A DNA stretch of 64,000 nucleotides, taken from Candidatus Nanopelagicales bacterium (GTDB lineage: Bacteria > Actinomycetota > Actinomycetes > Nanopelagicales > Nanopelagicaceae). This document shows positions 8,111 through 16,930 of this stretch, piece by piece. The stretch covers positions 1-64,000 of the forward strand of contig JAURMX010000065.1 in the NCBI GenBank assembly GCA_030830475.1, in the 5' to 3' direction. Under the pieces are notes generated by a model. The model saw only the letters and a list, made by a program, of their open reading frames with translations. It was not told where the DNA came from and searched no databases. A program made the translations under genes and the position numbers. Numbering within the stretch: the stretch's first letter is position 1; every line of letters begins with the position of its first letter.

Positions 8111-8658
8111 CTCTGCGGAATGAAGATTTGAGATTGGTAATACCTTAATTCTTCAATGGAATCTTTAATGTCGCCTAATGCACGATGATTTCCAGTTTTC
8201 TTAGGGGAGTTGAAATAAACCTTGGGGTACCAGCGTCTAGCCAGCTCCTTGATCGAAGAGACATCAACTGTGCGATAATGCAAGTAATCATTTAGAGCTG
8301 GCATATCTCTAGCAATAAAGTTTCGATCCATACCTACAGAGTTGCCGGCCAACGGAGACTTACCAGGCTGAGTATGAGCCGCCAAGTAATTCATAACAGC
8401 CTCCTCAGCTTGCGAGAGTGTCACACCTTTGGGAATTTCACTAATCAATCCCGACTCGGTATGCATGGCTCGTACTTCATCCCGCATACCAGCCAATTTT
8501 TCTGGAGTAGTAGCGATAACTAGATCCACTCCATCGCCCAGGACATTTAGCTTCTCGTCAGTAACTAAGACCGCAATCTCAACCAGAGCATCATTTTCGA
8601 GGGACAAACCCGTCATCTCACAATCAATCCAGATCAGAGGGGGGTTTTCGCTAGCCAT
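8107..8658 (-). CDS. orn: Oligoribonuclease
   Basis: 183-aa DEDDh 3'-5' exonuclease that finishes RNA decay by cleaving dinucleotides and other very short oligoribonucleotides, including pGpG. Exo I motif WIDCEMTGL (D12, E14) lies at the N-terminus, Exo II in AGNSVGMDRNF near 110, and Exo III HRALGDIKDSI with the catalytic His and Asp near 158-163. Length and motifs are standard. The start is ATG 8658; a TAGGCT hexamer 8 bases upstream and the lack of a Shine-Dalgarno suggest leaderless translation. Confidence 0.95.
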   Translation of the reverse strand: MASENPPLIWIDCEMTGLSLENDALVEIAVLVTDEKLNVLGDGVDLVIATTPEKLAGMRDEVRAMHTESGLISEIPKGVTLSQAEEAVMNYLAAHTQPGKSPLAGNSVGMDRNFIARDMPALNDYLHYRTVDVSSIKELARRWYPKVYFNSPKKTGNHRALGDIKDSIEELRYYQSQIFIPQS

Positions 8659-8666
8659 GGTGGTAG

Positions 8667-8672
8667 AGCCTA
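8667..8672 (-). promoter_or_regulatory. -10 hexamer TAGGCT of orn
   Basis: On the minus strand TAGGCT is followed by 8 bases and the orn ATG, with no Shine-Dalgarno sequence. Confidence 0.45.
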
Positions 8673-8686
8673 TTGCCAGAATGACA

Positions 8687-8730
8687 TTTCACCACTCGTT
8701 CACCTTCCGTTAACTAACACTCAACCCTTC
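8687..8730 (+). promoter_or_regulatory. PHO box: four tandem 11-bp PhoP-type repeats before pstC
   Basis: Four head-to-tail 11-mers are in exact phase: TTTCACCACTC (8687), GTTCACCTTCC (8698), GTTAACTAACA (8709) and CTCAACCCTTC (8720). The second unit matches the GTTCACC-type direct repeat unit bound by actinobacterial PhoP. The last unit would cover the -35 region of a promoter whose -10 is CAGTAT (8747-8752), 7 bases before the pstC GTG. PhoP activation under phosphate limitation is inferred; phoPR is not in the window. Confidence 0.7.
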
Positions 8731-8759
8731 TGGATTGGATTCCTAGCAGTATCCGCCGC

Positions 8760-9755
8760 GTGACCATGTTGGAAGACAGAGGGCAGAGGCCTATCCCTTC
8801 TCCGAGGGAGATCTCAACACAGCCTCGATTTTCAGACAAAGTTTTTAGAGCTGTTGTTACAACAGGCGGTCTTTCCTCACTTGCGATTCTTGGATTGATT
8901 GCGGCTTTTCTCGGTTATCAAGGCTTTGAAATTCTTGTTAAAGAGGGAATCACTTTTATAACTACCTCGGAATGGACTGTCGAGGTGGATTCATTTGGCG
9001 CAATCACCAATACCACCTTTGGTTTGGCTGCCATGTTGGTCGGAACCATTCTCTGTGCACTCATAGCGGTTTTGATTGCGGTCCCGGTTTCTGTTGCGGC
9101 CGCGATCTTCCTAAGTTTTTACGCGCCAGCTTCACTAAAAAAGGTTTTGGTCTCCATTATTGACTTGATGGCAGCCTTCCCTTCAATTCTTTTTGGATTC
9201 TGGGGGCTGTTTGTTTTGATGCCAAGTGCGGAGTACTGGGCGAGATTAATCAATAGGTATTTAGGTTTTATTCCGATCTTTAAGGTTGACCCACCAATCT
9301 TTACCAGATCACCTTTTATCGCTGGAGTGGTTCTAGCGATCATGATCATCCCGATAGTCACTTCAATTTCTAGAGAAGTATTCTCCCAAACTCCACTTGA
9401 TCGAATACAGGCTGCTTATGCACTTGGGGCCACACGTTGGAATGTAATCCGCACTGTGGCTTTGCCATATGCGCGTGGTGGAATCGTTGGTGGTTCAATG
9501 TTGGGATTAGGTCGGGCTATGGGAGAGACCGTCGCGGTTTACACCGTATTAAATATTGTTTATCAGATCAACTGGCAGGTTTTATTTGGGGCAGGCGGCA
9601 ATGTCGCATCACTTATCTTGCTCAAATTCGGCGAGGCACAACCATATGAAATTAAGGCGTTAATGGCTGCTGGTTTGGTTCTTTTCCTTCTAACTTTGTT
9701 TGTGAATTTCATAGCCGATCAGATTGTTGCTAAGTCAGGAAGTAAGGGTCGATGA
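8760..9755 (+). CDS. pstC: Phosphate ABC transporter permease PstC
   Basis: 331-aa inner-membrane permease with six hydrophobic segments and the PstC/PstA-type cytoplasmic coupling loop ALGATRWNVIRTVALPYARGGIVGG (EAA motif, about residues 220-245), preceded by FPSILFGFWG. It forms the channel heterodimer with PstA, driven by PstB. GTG 8760 is preceded by a CAGTAT -10-like hexamer at 7 bases and no ribosome site; ATG at 8766 is an equally possible start. It overlaps pstA by 4 bases (ATGA). The PHO-box array upstream points to control by phosphate supply. Confidence 0.93.
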   Translation: MTMLEDRGQRPIPSPREISTQPRFSDKVFRAVVTTGGLSSLAILGLIAAFLGYQGFEILVKEGITFITTSEWTVEVDSFGAITNTTFGLAAMLVGTILCALIAVLIAVPVSVAAAIFLSFYAPASLKKVLVSIIDLMAAFPSILFGFWGLFVLMPSAEYWARLINRYLGFIPIFKVDPPIFTRSPFIAGVVLAIMIIPIVTSISREVFSQTPLDRIQAAYALGATRWNVIRTVALPYARGGIVGGSMLGLGRAMGETVAVYTVLNIVYQINWQVLFGAGGNVASLILLKFGEAQPYEIKALMAAGLVLFLLTLFVNFIADQIVAKSGSKGR

Positions 9756-10801
9756 CTCAGAGTTATGTGATTCCGAAGCCCAGTCGTCCGTGGCGCCCAT
9801 CGCCCAGGGAAAAGGGGCTAAACATTGGCTTGCTTTTGGCTTCTGTCGTTACTTCATATGCACTGGTTGCTTTAACTGAAATGAAAGGCAAACTGGCCTA
9901 TTTCTTTGTTTTCTTTGCAGCGCTAGCGCTGTTCAATATGGCGCGCGGACTTATCACAAAAGATTGGATGAATGGACGAGATCAATTCTTCAGTGTGATT
10001 ATGTTGCTCGGAATGACAATAGTAATTCTTCCTACTGCAAGCATTCTTTACACGGTTTTTGATCGTGGCCGAAAGGGTTTGCACGCCGGTCTGCTAACCA
10101 ATGACATGGCATTAGCAACTCCTTCGGATCCAATAACAAGTGGTGGACTTTTACACGCCATAGTTGGAACTTTTCTATTGGTTGCAGTTGCCTTGATAGT
10201 GAGTTTGCCAATTGGAATTTTGACCGCTTTGTACCTTACCGAGATTAAGGGTCGCTTCACCCGTCCAATTAGATTCTTAGTTCAGGCGATGAGCGGAGTT
10301 CCCTCAATTGTGGCTGGCTTATTCATATTGTCTTCAGTGGTTTATACAGTTACTAAGTCTTACTCCGGTTTAGTTGGTTCTTTGGCATTAACTATTTTGA
10401 TGATTCCAACTATTGCTAGAACTGCTGAAGAGGTCTTGAATCTAATTCCAAATGATTTAAGAGAAGCTGGCGTTGCGCTGGGCGGAACGCAGTGGCGCAC
10501 AGTCGCGATGGTGGTAATTCCTGCGGCGCGAAGCGGATTAATCACTGCATTAATTCTTGGTGTTGCGCGTATTGTTGGCGAAACCGCTCCAATGCTTCTT
10601 CTAACAGGTGGCGGAGATGCTGTTAATATCAATCCAACACAAGGCGCAATGGGTTCACTACCTTTCTATATTTGGAAATCCTTCTTACTGGGTACGGAGG
10701 AGTCCATTACTCGCGGGTGGGCTGGATTACTTGTACTGCTGGTGTTGGTGCTTTCACTCTTTCTTATGGCACGTTTTCTCGGTTCCAGGAGAACAAAATG
10801 A
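9752..10801 (+). CDS. pstA: Phosphate ABC transporter permease PstA
   Basis: 349 aa. The N-terminal 120 residues carry two or three extra hydrophobic segments, as in many actinobacterial PstA proteins; the core begins near [25 protein letters not shown], has [10 protein letters not shown], and the coupling loop [25 protein letters not shown] near residues 245-270. It ends with a final membrane segment and basic tail. ATGA overlap with pstC gives translational coupling. Together with PstC it forms the membrane channel for phosphate import. Confidence 0.93.
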   Translation: MTQSYVIPKPSRPWRPSPREKGLNIGLLLASVVTSYALVALTEMKGKLAYFFVFFAALALFNMARGLITKDWMNGRDQFFSVIMLLGMTIVILPTASILYTVFDRGRKGLHAGLLTNDMALATPSDPITSGGLLHAIVGTFLLVAVALIVSLPIGILTALYLTEIKGRFTRPIRFLVQAMSGVPSIVAGLFILSSVVYTVTKSYSGLVGSLALTILMIPTIARTAEEVLNLIPNDLREAGVALGGTQWRTVAMVVIPAARSGLITALILGVARIVGETAPMLLLTGGGDAVNINPTQGAMGSLPFYIWKSFLLGTEESITRGWAGLLVLLVLVLSLFLMARFLGSRRTK

Positions 10802-10836
10802 GTTTTCAGAGCAAAAATGACAATAAGGAGAAAGCA

Positions 10837-11667
10837 ATGGCAACCCCATCATCTCTAGCTAGCGTCGCTGCTAATGGGCGAAAACCGGGCACCAGCACAT
10901 TGGGGATCGGCCTTGAAGCGCGAGGTGTACATGCTTGGTTCGGTAAGCACCACGCACTTGCCAACGTTTCTCTAGATTTTCCTGCCGGAACTGTAACTGC
11001 GTTGATTGGTCCATCTGGTTGCGGTAAGTCAACATTCATTCGAACCTTAAATCGTATGCATGAATTTATTCCTGGTGCGGCGATGGCGGGAAAGGTTCTA
11101 TTGGATGGCAAAGACATTTATGAACCGGGCACTGATGTAACCAAGATTCGTTTGAAAATTGGCATGGTTTTCCAGAAGCCAAATCCGTTTCCATCTATGA
11201 CTATCGGAGAAAATGTTTTATCAGGCTTGAAGCTAGCTCAACTTAAGAACGCCAACAAAGATGATTTGATGGAGGAGTGCTTAGTCAGAGCTGGACTTTG
11301 GAACGAGGTTAAAGATCGTCTCAACGCCCATGGCGGTTCACTCTCCGGAGGTCAACAGCAAAGACTTTGCATAGCCCGTGCTTTGGCGGTAAATCCCCAA
11401 GTGTTATTAATGGATGAGCCTTGTTCCGCACTCGACCCTGGATCAACATTGAGAATCGAAGAGACAATTAAAGAGCTATCTGAAACCATGACAATCGTCA
11501 TCGTTACTCACAACATGCAACAGGCGGCACGCGTCTCTGATTTCACAGCATTCTTCCTTGCTGATGGTGGCCCGGGAGAGATGATTGAGACCGCTGCAAC
11601 CAGTCAAATCTTTTCTCAGCCACGCGATAAGCGCACCGAAAACTACGTAACCGGTCGATTTGGTTAA
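10837..11667 (+). CDS. pstB: Phosphate ABC transporter ATP-binding protein PstB
   Basis: 276-aa ATPase that powers PstCA. Walker [10 protein letters not shown], the Q-loop [18 protein letters not shown] typical of PstB, the signature [15 protein letters not shown], Walker [17 protein letters not shown] and the H-loop IVTHNMQQA are all present. I chose ATG 10837 because AAGGAG lies six bases upstream; another in-frame ATG at 10798 overlaps the pstA stop and would add 13 polar residues. Third gene of pstCAB; pstS follows after 114 bases with its own promoter. Confidence 0.95.
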   Translation: MATPSSLASVAANGRKPGTSTLGIGLEARGVHAWFGKHHALANVSLDFPAGTVTALIGPSGCGKSTFIRTLNRMHEFIPGAAMAGKVLLDGKDIYEPGTDVTKIRLKIGMVFQKPNPFPSMTIGENVLSGLKLAQLKNANKDDLMEECLVRAGLWNEVKDRLNAHGGSLSGGQQQRLCIARALAVNPQVLLMDEPCSALDPGSTLRIEETIKELSETMTIVIVTHNMQQAARVSDFTAFFLADGGPGEMIETAATSQIFSQPRDKRTENYVTGRFG

Positions 11668-11728
11668 ACAACTGTTCATCTGCAATTTAAGTCAGGTTAA
11701 CGGCATTTAGCTCTTTATTTACCTTCCA
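11663..11728 (+). promoter_or_regulatory. PHO box repeats before pstS
   Basis: In-phase 11-mers follow the pstB stop: GTTAAACAACT (11663), GTTCATCTGCA (11674), ATTTAAGTCAG (11685), GTTAACGGCAT (11696), then two weaker units to 11728. Three of the first four begin GTT and one matches the GTTCA-type PhoP repeat unit. The array sits immediately upstream of a TAGGTT -10 hexamer. Confidence 0.6.
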
Positions 11729-11732
11729 AGCA

Positions 11733-11738
11733 TAGGTT
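11733..11738 (+). promoter_or_regulatory. -10 hexamer TAGGTT of pstS
   Basis: TAGGTT lies just after the PHO repeats and about 43 bases before the ATG, leaving room for an untranslated leader that carries the GGAAGGGA ribosome site. Confidence 0.45.
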
Positions 11739-11781
11739 TATCTCGTCCACTAAGGACCAAGACGAATCTCGGAAGGGAATC

Positions 11782-12933
11782 ATGAAGGTAAGAACTCGCT
11801 CTAAATTTGCAGTGGCACTCAGCGCTGCTGCCTTAGTTTTTTCTACAACTCCAGCACATGCGGTTGACTTAACAGGTTCAGGCGCAACATTTGTTGCTCC
11901 ACTATTAGAGGCATGCAAAGCTGGTTTTGCAAAGTCCACAGATCATTCCTTTACCTACGGTGGCGGCGGTTCTGGAACTGGTCAAAAGAACTCCGATGCT
12001 GGTGTTGGTGATTTCTGGTTCTCTGACTCCGCGTACCGGGCTGGAACTCGTACTTCAATTATCCATGCACCAGTCGTGGCAGCGCCTATCGCTGTGATGC
12101 ACAATCTTCCTTCTTCGCGTCAGTTGTACTTAAGCCCAGAGACTGTGGCAGGTATTTTTGCGGGCACCATTGATCGTTGGAATGACCCAGCGATTGTGAA
12201 AGATAATAACCGCACAGTTACCGAGGTCATTTACCGCAAAGACAAGCAAGGCAATGCACAATTGGATAGCAAGGGCAACCCAAGAGTTCTCCGCACAGCT
12301 AAAAAGAACATCAGATATACATTGCCAAATAAGCCAATCAAAGTTATCTATCGCTCAGACTCATCAGGAACTTCCAACAACTTCACAACCTACTTAAATG
12401 GAGTTGCAAAGAGCATATGGACTAAGGCTGGCAACAATGTATTTTCAACCGCTTTCCCAGGTGATATAAATGCAAAGGACAATATTGGTCGTATTGTTAG
12501 TGCGAGCGGATCACAAGGTGTTGCTTCACTAGCTGCAAAGACTAAGTACTCCATCACTTATGCTGAGAAGAGTTTTGCCGATTCAAACATGCTAAAGATT
12601 GCTGCTATTGGTAATGCTTCTGGCAACTTCACTCTTCCTAGATCCCCAGCAGTGTCAGCATTCCTTGGGGAAGCAACAGTTGATGCGACCAAAGGTTTCT
12701 TTAGCTTTGATTACTTTACTAAGGAGCCAGGTGCTTACACTCTAGGTATCGTTTCTTACATGTTGGTAGACACCAATTACGCCAACAAGACAACCGCAGC
12801 TGCGGTAAAGCAGTTGGCAAACTACCTAATGAGTGAAGAGTGCACTGGGGGCTCAAACGCTGCCTTGGGATATGTAGTGGTGACAGGAAAGTTAAAGACC
12901 GTAGCTCAAGCGCAGATCAACAAGATCGGCTAA
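11782..12933 (+). CDS. pstS: Phosphate-binding protein PstS (secreted)
   Basis: 383-aa extracytoplasmic phosphate receptor of the Pst transporter. A Sec signal peptide (about residues 1-27, ending PAHA) is followed by DLTGSGATFVAPLLEAC, the first phosphate-binding segment; GGGSGTGQK and the SDSSGTSNNFTTYL motif form the rest of the site. There is no lipobox cysteine at the cleavage site, unlike most actinobacterial PstS lipoproteins, so it may be released or held only by PstCA. GGAAGGGA precedes the ATG. It has its own PHO-box promoter and a strong terminator behind it, allowing higher expression than pstCAB. Confidence 0.92.
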   Translation: MKVRTRSKFAVALSAAALVFSTTPAHAVDLTGSGATFVAPLLEACKAGFAKSTDHSFTYGGGGSGTGQKNSDAGVGDFWFSDSAYRAGTRTSIIHAPVVAAPIAVMHNLPSSRQLYLSPETVAGIFAGTIDRWNDPAIVKDNNRTVTEVIYRKDKQGNAQLDSKGNPRVLRTAKKNIRYTLPNKPIKVIYRSDSSGTSNNFTTYLNGVAKSIWTKAGNNVFSTAFPGDINAKDNIGRIVSASGSQGVASLAAKTKYSITYAEKSFADSNMLKIAAIGNASGNFTLPRSPAVSAFLGEATVDATKGFFSFDYFTKEPGAYTLGIVSYMLVDTNYANKTTAAAVKQLANYLMSEECTGGSNAALGYVVVTGKLKTVAQAQINKIG

Positions 12934-12951
12934 CGAGCGAACTAGTTAGAT

Positions 12952-12991
12952 TTTCCCGGGCACACGAGGGGTGCCCGGGAAATTTCTTTTT
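12952..12991 (+). terminator. Rho-independent terminator after pstS
   Basis: A 12-bp perfect stem TTTCCCGGGCAC / GTGCCCGGGAAA (12952-12963 with 12971-12982), seven-base loop, followed by TTTCTTTTT. Confidence 0.92.
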
Positions 12992-13020
12992 GGGCGAATA
13001 TTGTTTTTCTGAAAAAAGAG

Positions 13021-13094
13021 CGCGCCCGGCAGGAATCGAACCTGCGACAACCCGCTTAGAAGGCGGGTGCTCTATCCGACTGAGCTACGGGCGC
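13021..13094 (-). tRNA. tRNA-Arg (anticodon TCT)
   Basis: 74-nt cloverleaf on the minus strand: acceptor GCGCCCG/CGGGCGC, D-arm TAGCTCAG, anticodon stem CCCGC/GCGGG around CT-TCT-AA (anticodon complement at 13058-13060), and T-arm with GGTTCGAATCC. The discriminator is G and CCA is not encoded. It decodes AGA/AGG codons. Confidence 0.97.
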
Positions 13095-13141
13095 TTATGA
13101 GGCTCAAGTCTACAGAGTACGTTTGAGTACCGCTTAAACGA

Positions 13142-13147
13142 TAAGGT
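13142..13147 (+). promoter_or_regulatory. -10 hexamer TAAGGT of ettA
   Basis: TAAGGT is followed by 8 bases and the ettA GTG; no Shine-Dalgarno is present, indicating a leaderless mRNA. Confidence 0.45.
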
Positions 13148-13155
13148 TTCGCCTC

Positions 13156-14823
13156 GTGGCAGAGTTCATTTATACGATGAAGAAGGCGCGTAAAGCGCAT
13201 GGTGACAAAGTAATCCTTGATGATGTCACATTGATGTTTATTCCAGGCGCCAAGATTGGTGTCGTCGGCCCAAATGGCGCTGGAAAATCAACTGTTCTGC
13301 AGATCATGGCTGGTTTACAGCAACCTTCAAATGGGGAGGCTTATTTGTCACCTGGTTACAGTGTTGGAATCCTGTTGCAGGAGCCACCATTAAATGAAGA
13401 AAAAAATGTTTTAGAAAATGTTCAAGAGGGCGTTGCCGAAACAATGGCGTTACTGGCCCGCTTCAATCAGGTATCAGAGGAGATGGCTAATCCTGATGCT
13501 GACTACGACAAGTTGTTGGCAGAGATGGGATCGCTGCAGGAAAAGTTAGATCACCTAAATGCTTGGGATTTGGATTCACAGCTTGAGCAGGCCATGGATG
13601 CGCTGCGCTGTCCGCCACCTGATGCAGATGTAAAAGTTTTATCTGGTGGAGAGCGTCGTCGTGTTGCGCTCTGCAAGTTGCTTCTGCAAAAACCAGATTT
13701 GTTATTGCTAGATGAGCCAACCAACCATTTGGATGCCGAATCAGTTCTTTGGCTAGAGCAATTCCTTTCTAAATATGAAGGCACTGTTGTTGCCATCACG
13801 CACGATAGATACTTCTTGGACAACGTCGCACAATGGATTCTTGAACTTGATCGCGGGCGTGCTTATCCATATGAAGGTAATTACTCCACATACCTCGAGA
13901 CCAAGTCAGCTCGTTTGAAGATTGAAGGACAGAAAGATGCCAAGCGCGCCAAGCGCTTAGCTGAAGAGTTGGATTGGGTGCGGCAGAACGCTAAGGGTCG
14001 CCAAGCTAAATCAAAGGCACGTTTGGCTCGCTATGAAGAGATGGCTACCGAGGCAGAAAAGGCTCGAAAGTTAGATTTTGAAGAGATTCAGATTCCTATG
14101 GGACCAAGACTTGGCAATGTTGTTGTTGAAGTTGAGAATCTCTCAAAAGGATTTGGCGAGCGTCTGCTCATCGACAATCTTTCCTTCTCGTTGCCGCGCA
14201 ATGGAATTGTCGGTGTTATTGGGCCAAATGGTGCGGGCAAAACCACCCTTTTCAAGATGATTCTGGGATTGGAAAAACCTGATTCTGGAAGTATCAAAGT
14301 TGGAGAAACAGTAAAGACTTCTTATGTAGATCAATCTAGAGGTGGCATCGATCCCAAGAAGCCACTCTGGGAGGTTGTTTCTGACGGATTGGATTTCATA
14401 AAGGTTGGTGCAGTTGAAATGCCAAGCCGTGCCTATGTTTCAGCATTTGGTTTCAAAGGGCCAGATCAACAAAAACCAGCAGGTGTTTTGTCAGGCGGCG
14501 AACGCAACCGTTTAAATCTTGCCCTAACTTTGAAGATGGGTGGCAATTTGTTGCTTCTCGATGAGCCCACAAATGATCTTGATGTTGAGACTTTGGGTTC
14601 CCTGGAAAATGCATTATTGGATTTCCCAGGTTGTGCTGTCGTTATTTCTCACGATCGTTGGTTCTTGGATCGTGTTGCTACACATATCTTGGCTTACGAA
14701 GGTGATTCGCAGTGGTTCTGGTTTGAAGGAAACTTTGAATCATATGAAAAGAATAAAATTGAGAGATTGGGACCAGAAGCGGCCCGTCCTCATCGCGTCA
14801 CTTATAGGAAGCTGACTCGATGA
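13156..14823 (+). CDS. ettA: Energy-dependent translational throttle protein EttA (ABC-F)
   Basis: 555-aa ABC-F protein with two ATPase domains and no membrane segments. Domain 1: GPNGAGKST at about 38, LSGGERRRVALC, LLLDEPTNHLDAES. The arm and linker lie between (basic, KRAKRLAEELDWVRQNAKGRQAKSKARLARYEEM). Domain 2: GPNGAGKTT near 356, LSGGERNRLNLA, LLLDEPTNDLDVETL. The family binds the ribosomal E site and gates entry into elongation according to ATP/ADP. The N-terminal FIYTMKKARKAHGDKVILDDV and full-length match mark EttA rather than antibiotic-resistance ABC-F members. GTG start; ATGA overlap with the following thioesterase. Confidence 0.95.
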   Translation: MAEFIYTMKKARKAHGDKVILDDVTLMFIPGAKIGVVGPNGAGKSTVLQIMAGLQQPSNGEAYLSPGYSVGILLQEPPLNEEKNVLENVQEGVAETMALLARFNQVSEEMANPDADYDKLLAEMGSLQEKLDHLNAWDLDSQLEQAMDALRCPPPDADVKVLSGGERRRVALCKLLLQKPDLLLLDEPTNHLDAESVLWLEQFLSKYEGTVVAITHDRYFLDNVAQWILELDRGRAYPYEGNYSTYLETKSARLKIEGQKDAKRAKRLAEELDWVRQNAKGRQAKSKARLARYEEMATEAEKARKLDFEEIQIPMGPRLGNVVVEVENLSKGFGERLLIDNLSFSLPRNGIVGVIGPNGAGKTTLFKMILGLEKPDSGSIKVGETVKTSYVDQSRGGIDPKKPLWEVVSDGLDFIKVGAVEMPSRAYVSAFGFKGPDQQKPAGVLSGGERNRLNLALTLKMGGNLLLLDEPTNDLDVETLGSLENALLDFPGCAVVISHDRWFLDRVATHILAYEGDSQWFWFEGNFESYEKNKIERLGPEAARPHRVTYRKLTR

Positions 14824-15230
14824 AATACCATCACAAAGCCTTTGTTAGATGGGATGATTTGGATGCGATGGGGCATGTCAATAATGCTCGATATCTAACC
14901 TTTGCCCAAGAGGCCCGCTTTGAATGGTCCTTTGCCAAAAATCCTATTGCCGCTTCTGACAACACATTTCTTCGAATGGTGGTTGCCCGAGCAGAGGTTG
15001 ACTTCAAGAACGCCATATTTCAAGGCGGGACATATGTAGATGTAGTGCTCTGGGTGGAATCGATTGGAAACTCCTCCTTCACCATGATTTACGAGGTAAA
15101 AGGTGAGGATGTTTTATTTGCTCGTATCAGAACAGTGCAGGTTGCGGTCGATGAAAGTATTGCAAAATCTCGTTCCCTCAACGATGAGGAGCGGGGCTTT
15201 TTGCAGCAATATCTAGAGGAGAGCAAGTGA
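14820..15230 (+). CDS. 4HBT-type acyl-CoA thioesterase
   Basis: 136-aa hotdog-fold protein. VRWDDLDAMGHVNNARYLTFAQEARFEW near the N-terminus is the hallmark of the 4-hydroxybenzoyl-CoA thioesterase/FadM/YbgC group, with the catalytic Asp (D18 or neighbouring D16) before MGHVNN. The second half (VDVVLWVESIGNSSFTMIYEV) supplies the central sheet. It hydrolyses an acyl-CoA thioester, substrate unknown. Gene overlaps tie it to ettA and the downstream glucosidase, a common actinobacterial order with no obvious pathway link. Confidence 0.85.
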   Translation: MKYHHKAFVRWDDLDAMGHVNNARYLTFAQEARFEWSFAKNPIAASDNTFLRMVVARAEVDFKNAIFQGGTYVDVVLWVESIGNSSFTMIYEVKGEDVLFARIRTVQVAVDESIAKSRSLNDEERGFLQQYLEESK

Positions 15231-16930
15231 GTTCTAAGTTAGCGCCACGTGGAGTACGCCCTTGGTGGCGTGATGCGGTCACTTATCAGATCTACATCCG
15301 TTCCTTTGCTGATTCAAATGGTGACGGAATCGGTGATGTTGAGGGCATTAGATCAAAGCTGGGTTATCTGCAAAAACTTGGGGTAGATGCGATTTGGATT
15401 ACCCCTTGGTATCCATCACCACAAAATGATCATGGCTACGATGTTTCTGATTACATGAACATCGAGCCTGATTACGGAACCTTGCAAGATGCCGAACGTT
15501 TAATTAGAGAAGCTCATGATCATGGCATCAAAGTTATTATCGATATCGTTCCCAATCACACTTCAGATCAACATGCCTGGTTTCAAGCGGCTCTAAAAGC
15601 AAAACCAGGTTCACCAGAACGTAATCGCTATATCTTCCGTGATGGCAAAGGTTCAAATGGTGATTTGCCACCAAACAACTGGCAGGCGGTTTTTGGTGGC
15701 CCAGCTTGGCATCGCGTAACTGAACCCGATGGAACTTTGGGACAGTGGTATCTCCATCTCTTTGCTGTCGAACAACCAGATTTAAATTGGGAGAACCCAG
15801 AGGTTGTTGAACATTTTGATGCTGTTTTGAAGTTTTGGCTCGATCGTGGCGTTGATGGTTTCCGCATCGATGTAGCGCATGGCATGTTTAAAGAAAAGGG
15901 CCTGCCAGATATCCGTCAAAGCAAGCTTTCAAAGTTATTAGGTAAGAGCAACTTCACGAGAATGCTTAGTCCAGAACACAAACCATTCTGGGATCAAGAG
16001 GGTGTGCATGAGATTTACCGTCGTTGGCGCAAGATTCTTGATTCTTACGAAGGGGATCGCATGGCGGTTGCAGAGGCGTGGGTAAGTCCTACCTCACGTA
16101 TCGCTCGATATGTGCGGGCTGATGAACTACAAAACTCCTTCAATTTCGAGATGCTAACGACCCTCTGGAAACCAGAGGAGATTCGAAAGAAAATTAATAA
16201 TTCCATCTCAGCTCTTGCTGAGGTTGGAGCGCCAACCTCTTGGGTTTTCAATAATCATGATGTCGTACGTTCTGTGGATCGCCTGGATTTGGGTCTAACC
16301 AACCATGGAGATACAACCCGGTCGCGACAGGGAGATCCTTCCAAGTTAAATATTGCACGTGGAACTCTGCGTGCTCGCAGTGCAACTTTAATGGCATTAG
16401 CACTTCCTGGTGGTACCTATCTTTATCAGGGTGAGGAGTTAACACTTCCTGAGGTACGTGACATTCCAGAAAATCGTTTAACCGATCCACGTTGGAAGAT
16501 GAGTGGATATAAGGATCGTGGACGTGATGGATGCCGAGTTCCAATTCCTTGGAAAACTTCACCAAATGGTGCGTTTGGATTTTCAGCGAAGGATTCCTTA
16601 ACGCCGGAAGAAGCTTGGTTGCCGGCCAGTGCTTGGTGGGGAAGTTACTCTGCAGAATCACAAGAGCATGATCCCAATTCAACTCTGAATACCTATCGTC
16701 GAGCATTAGCGGTTCGCAAAAACGAATTAGGCCTCGGTGATGGAGATATGAATTGGATAAATACACGCAAGGATGTTGTTGCATTCTCCCGACCCGGAAA
16801 CTTCTCGTGTTACATCAACTTTGGCGCAGATTTTGAACTGCCCAAGGATTGTGAAGTTTTAGTGGCAAGTGGACCGTTGAAGGATCACATTTTGCCAACC
16901 GACACCGCTGTTTGGGTCCGGAGCAATTAA
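15227..16930 (+). CDS. GH13 alpha-glucosidase (oligo-1,6-glucosidase/AglA type)
   Basis: 567-aa cytosolic glycoside hydrolase of family 13. The N-terminus VTYQIYIRSFADSNGDGIGDVEGI and GVDAIWITPWYPSPQNDHGYDVSDY are typical; conserved regions: DIVPNHTS; GFRIDVAH with the nucleophile Asp near residue 214; VAEAWV with acid/base Glu near 282; FNNHDVVR with the stabilising Asp near 345. No signal peptide, so it acts on imported maltose- or isomaltose-like oligosaccharides or trehalose/sucrose-type sugars; the exact linkage preference cannot be told from the motifs. Starts with GTG in a GTGA overlap with the thioesterase. The next gene, an MFS transporter, follows without a gap. Confidence 0.9.
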   Translation: MSSKLAPRGVRPWWRDAVTYQIYIRSFADSNGDGIGDVEGIRSKLGYLQKLGVDAIWITPWYPSPQNDHGYDVSDYMNIEPDYGTLQDAERLIREAHDHGIKVIIDIVPNHTSDQHAWFQAALKAKPGSPERNRYIFRDGKGSNGDLPPNNWQAVFGGPAWHRVTEPDGTLGQWYLHLFAVEQPDLNWENPEVVEHFDAVLKFWLDRGVDGFRIDVAHGMFKEKGLPDIRQSKLSKLLGKSNFTRMLSPEHKPFWDQEGVHEIYRRWRKILDSYEGDRMAVAEAWVSPTSRIARYVRADELQNSFNFEMLTTLWKPEEIRKKINNSISALAEVGAPTSWVFNNHDVVRSVDRLDLGLTNHGDTTRSRQGDPSKLNIARGTLRARSATLMALALPGGTYLYQGEELTLPEVRDIPENRLTDPRWKMSGYKDRGRDGCRVPIPWKTSPNGAFGFSAKDSLTPEEAWLPASAWWGSYSAESQEHDPNSTLNTYRRALAVRKNELGLGDGDMNWINTRKDVVAFSRPGNFSCYINFGADFELPKDCEVLVASGPLKDHILPTDTAVWVRSN

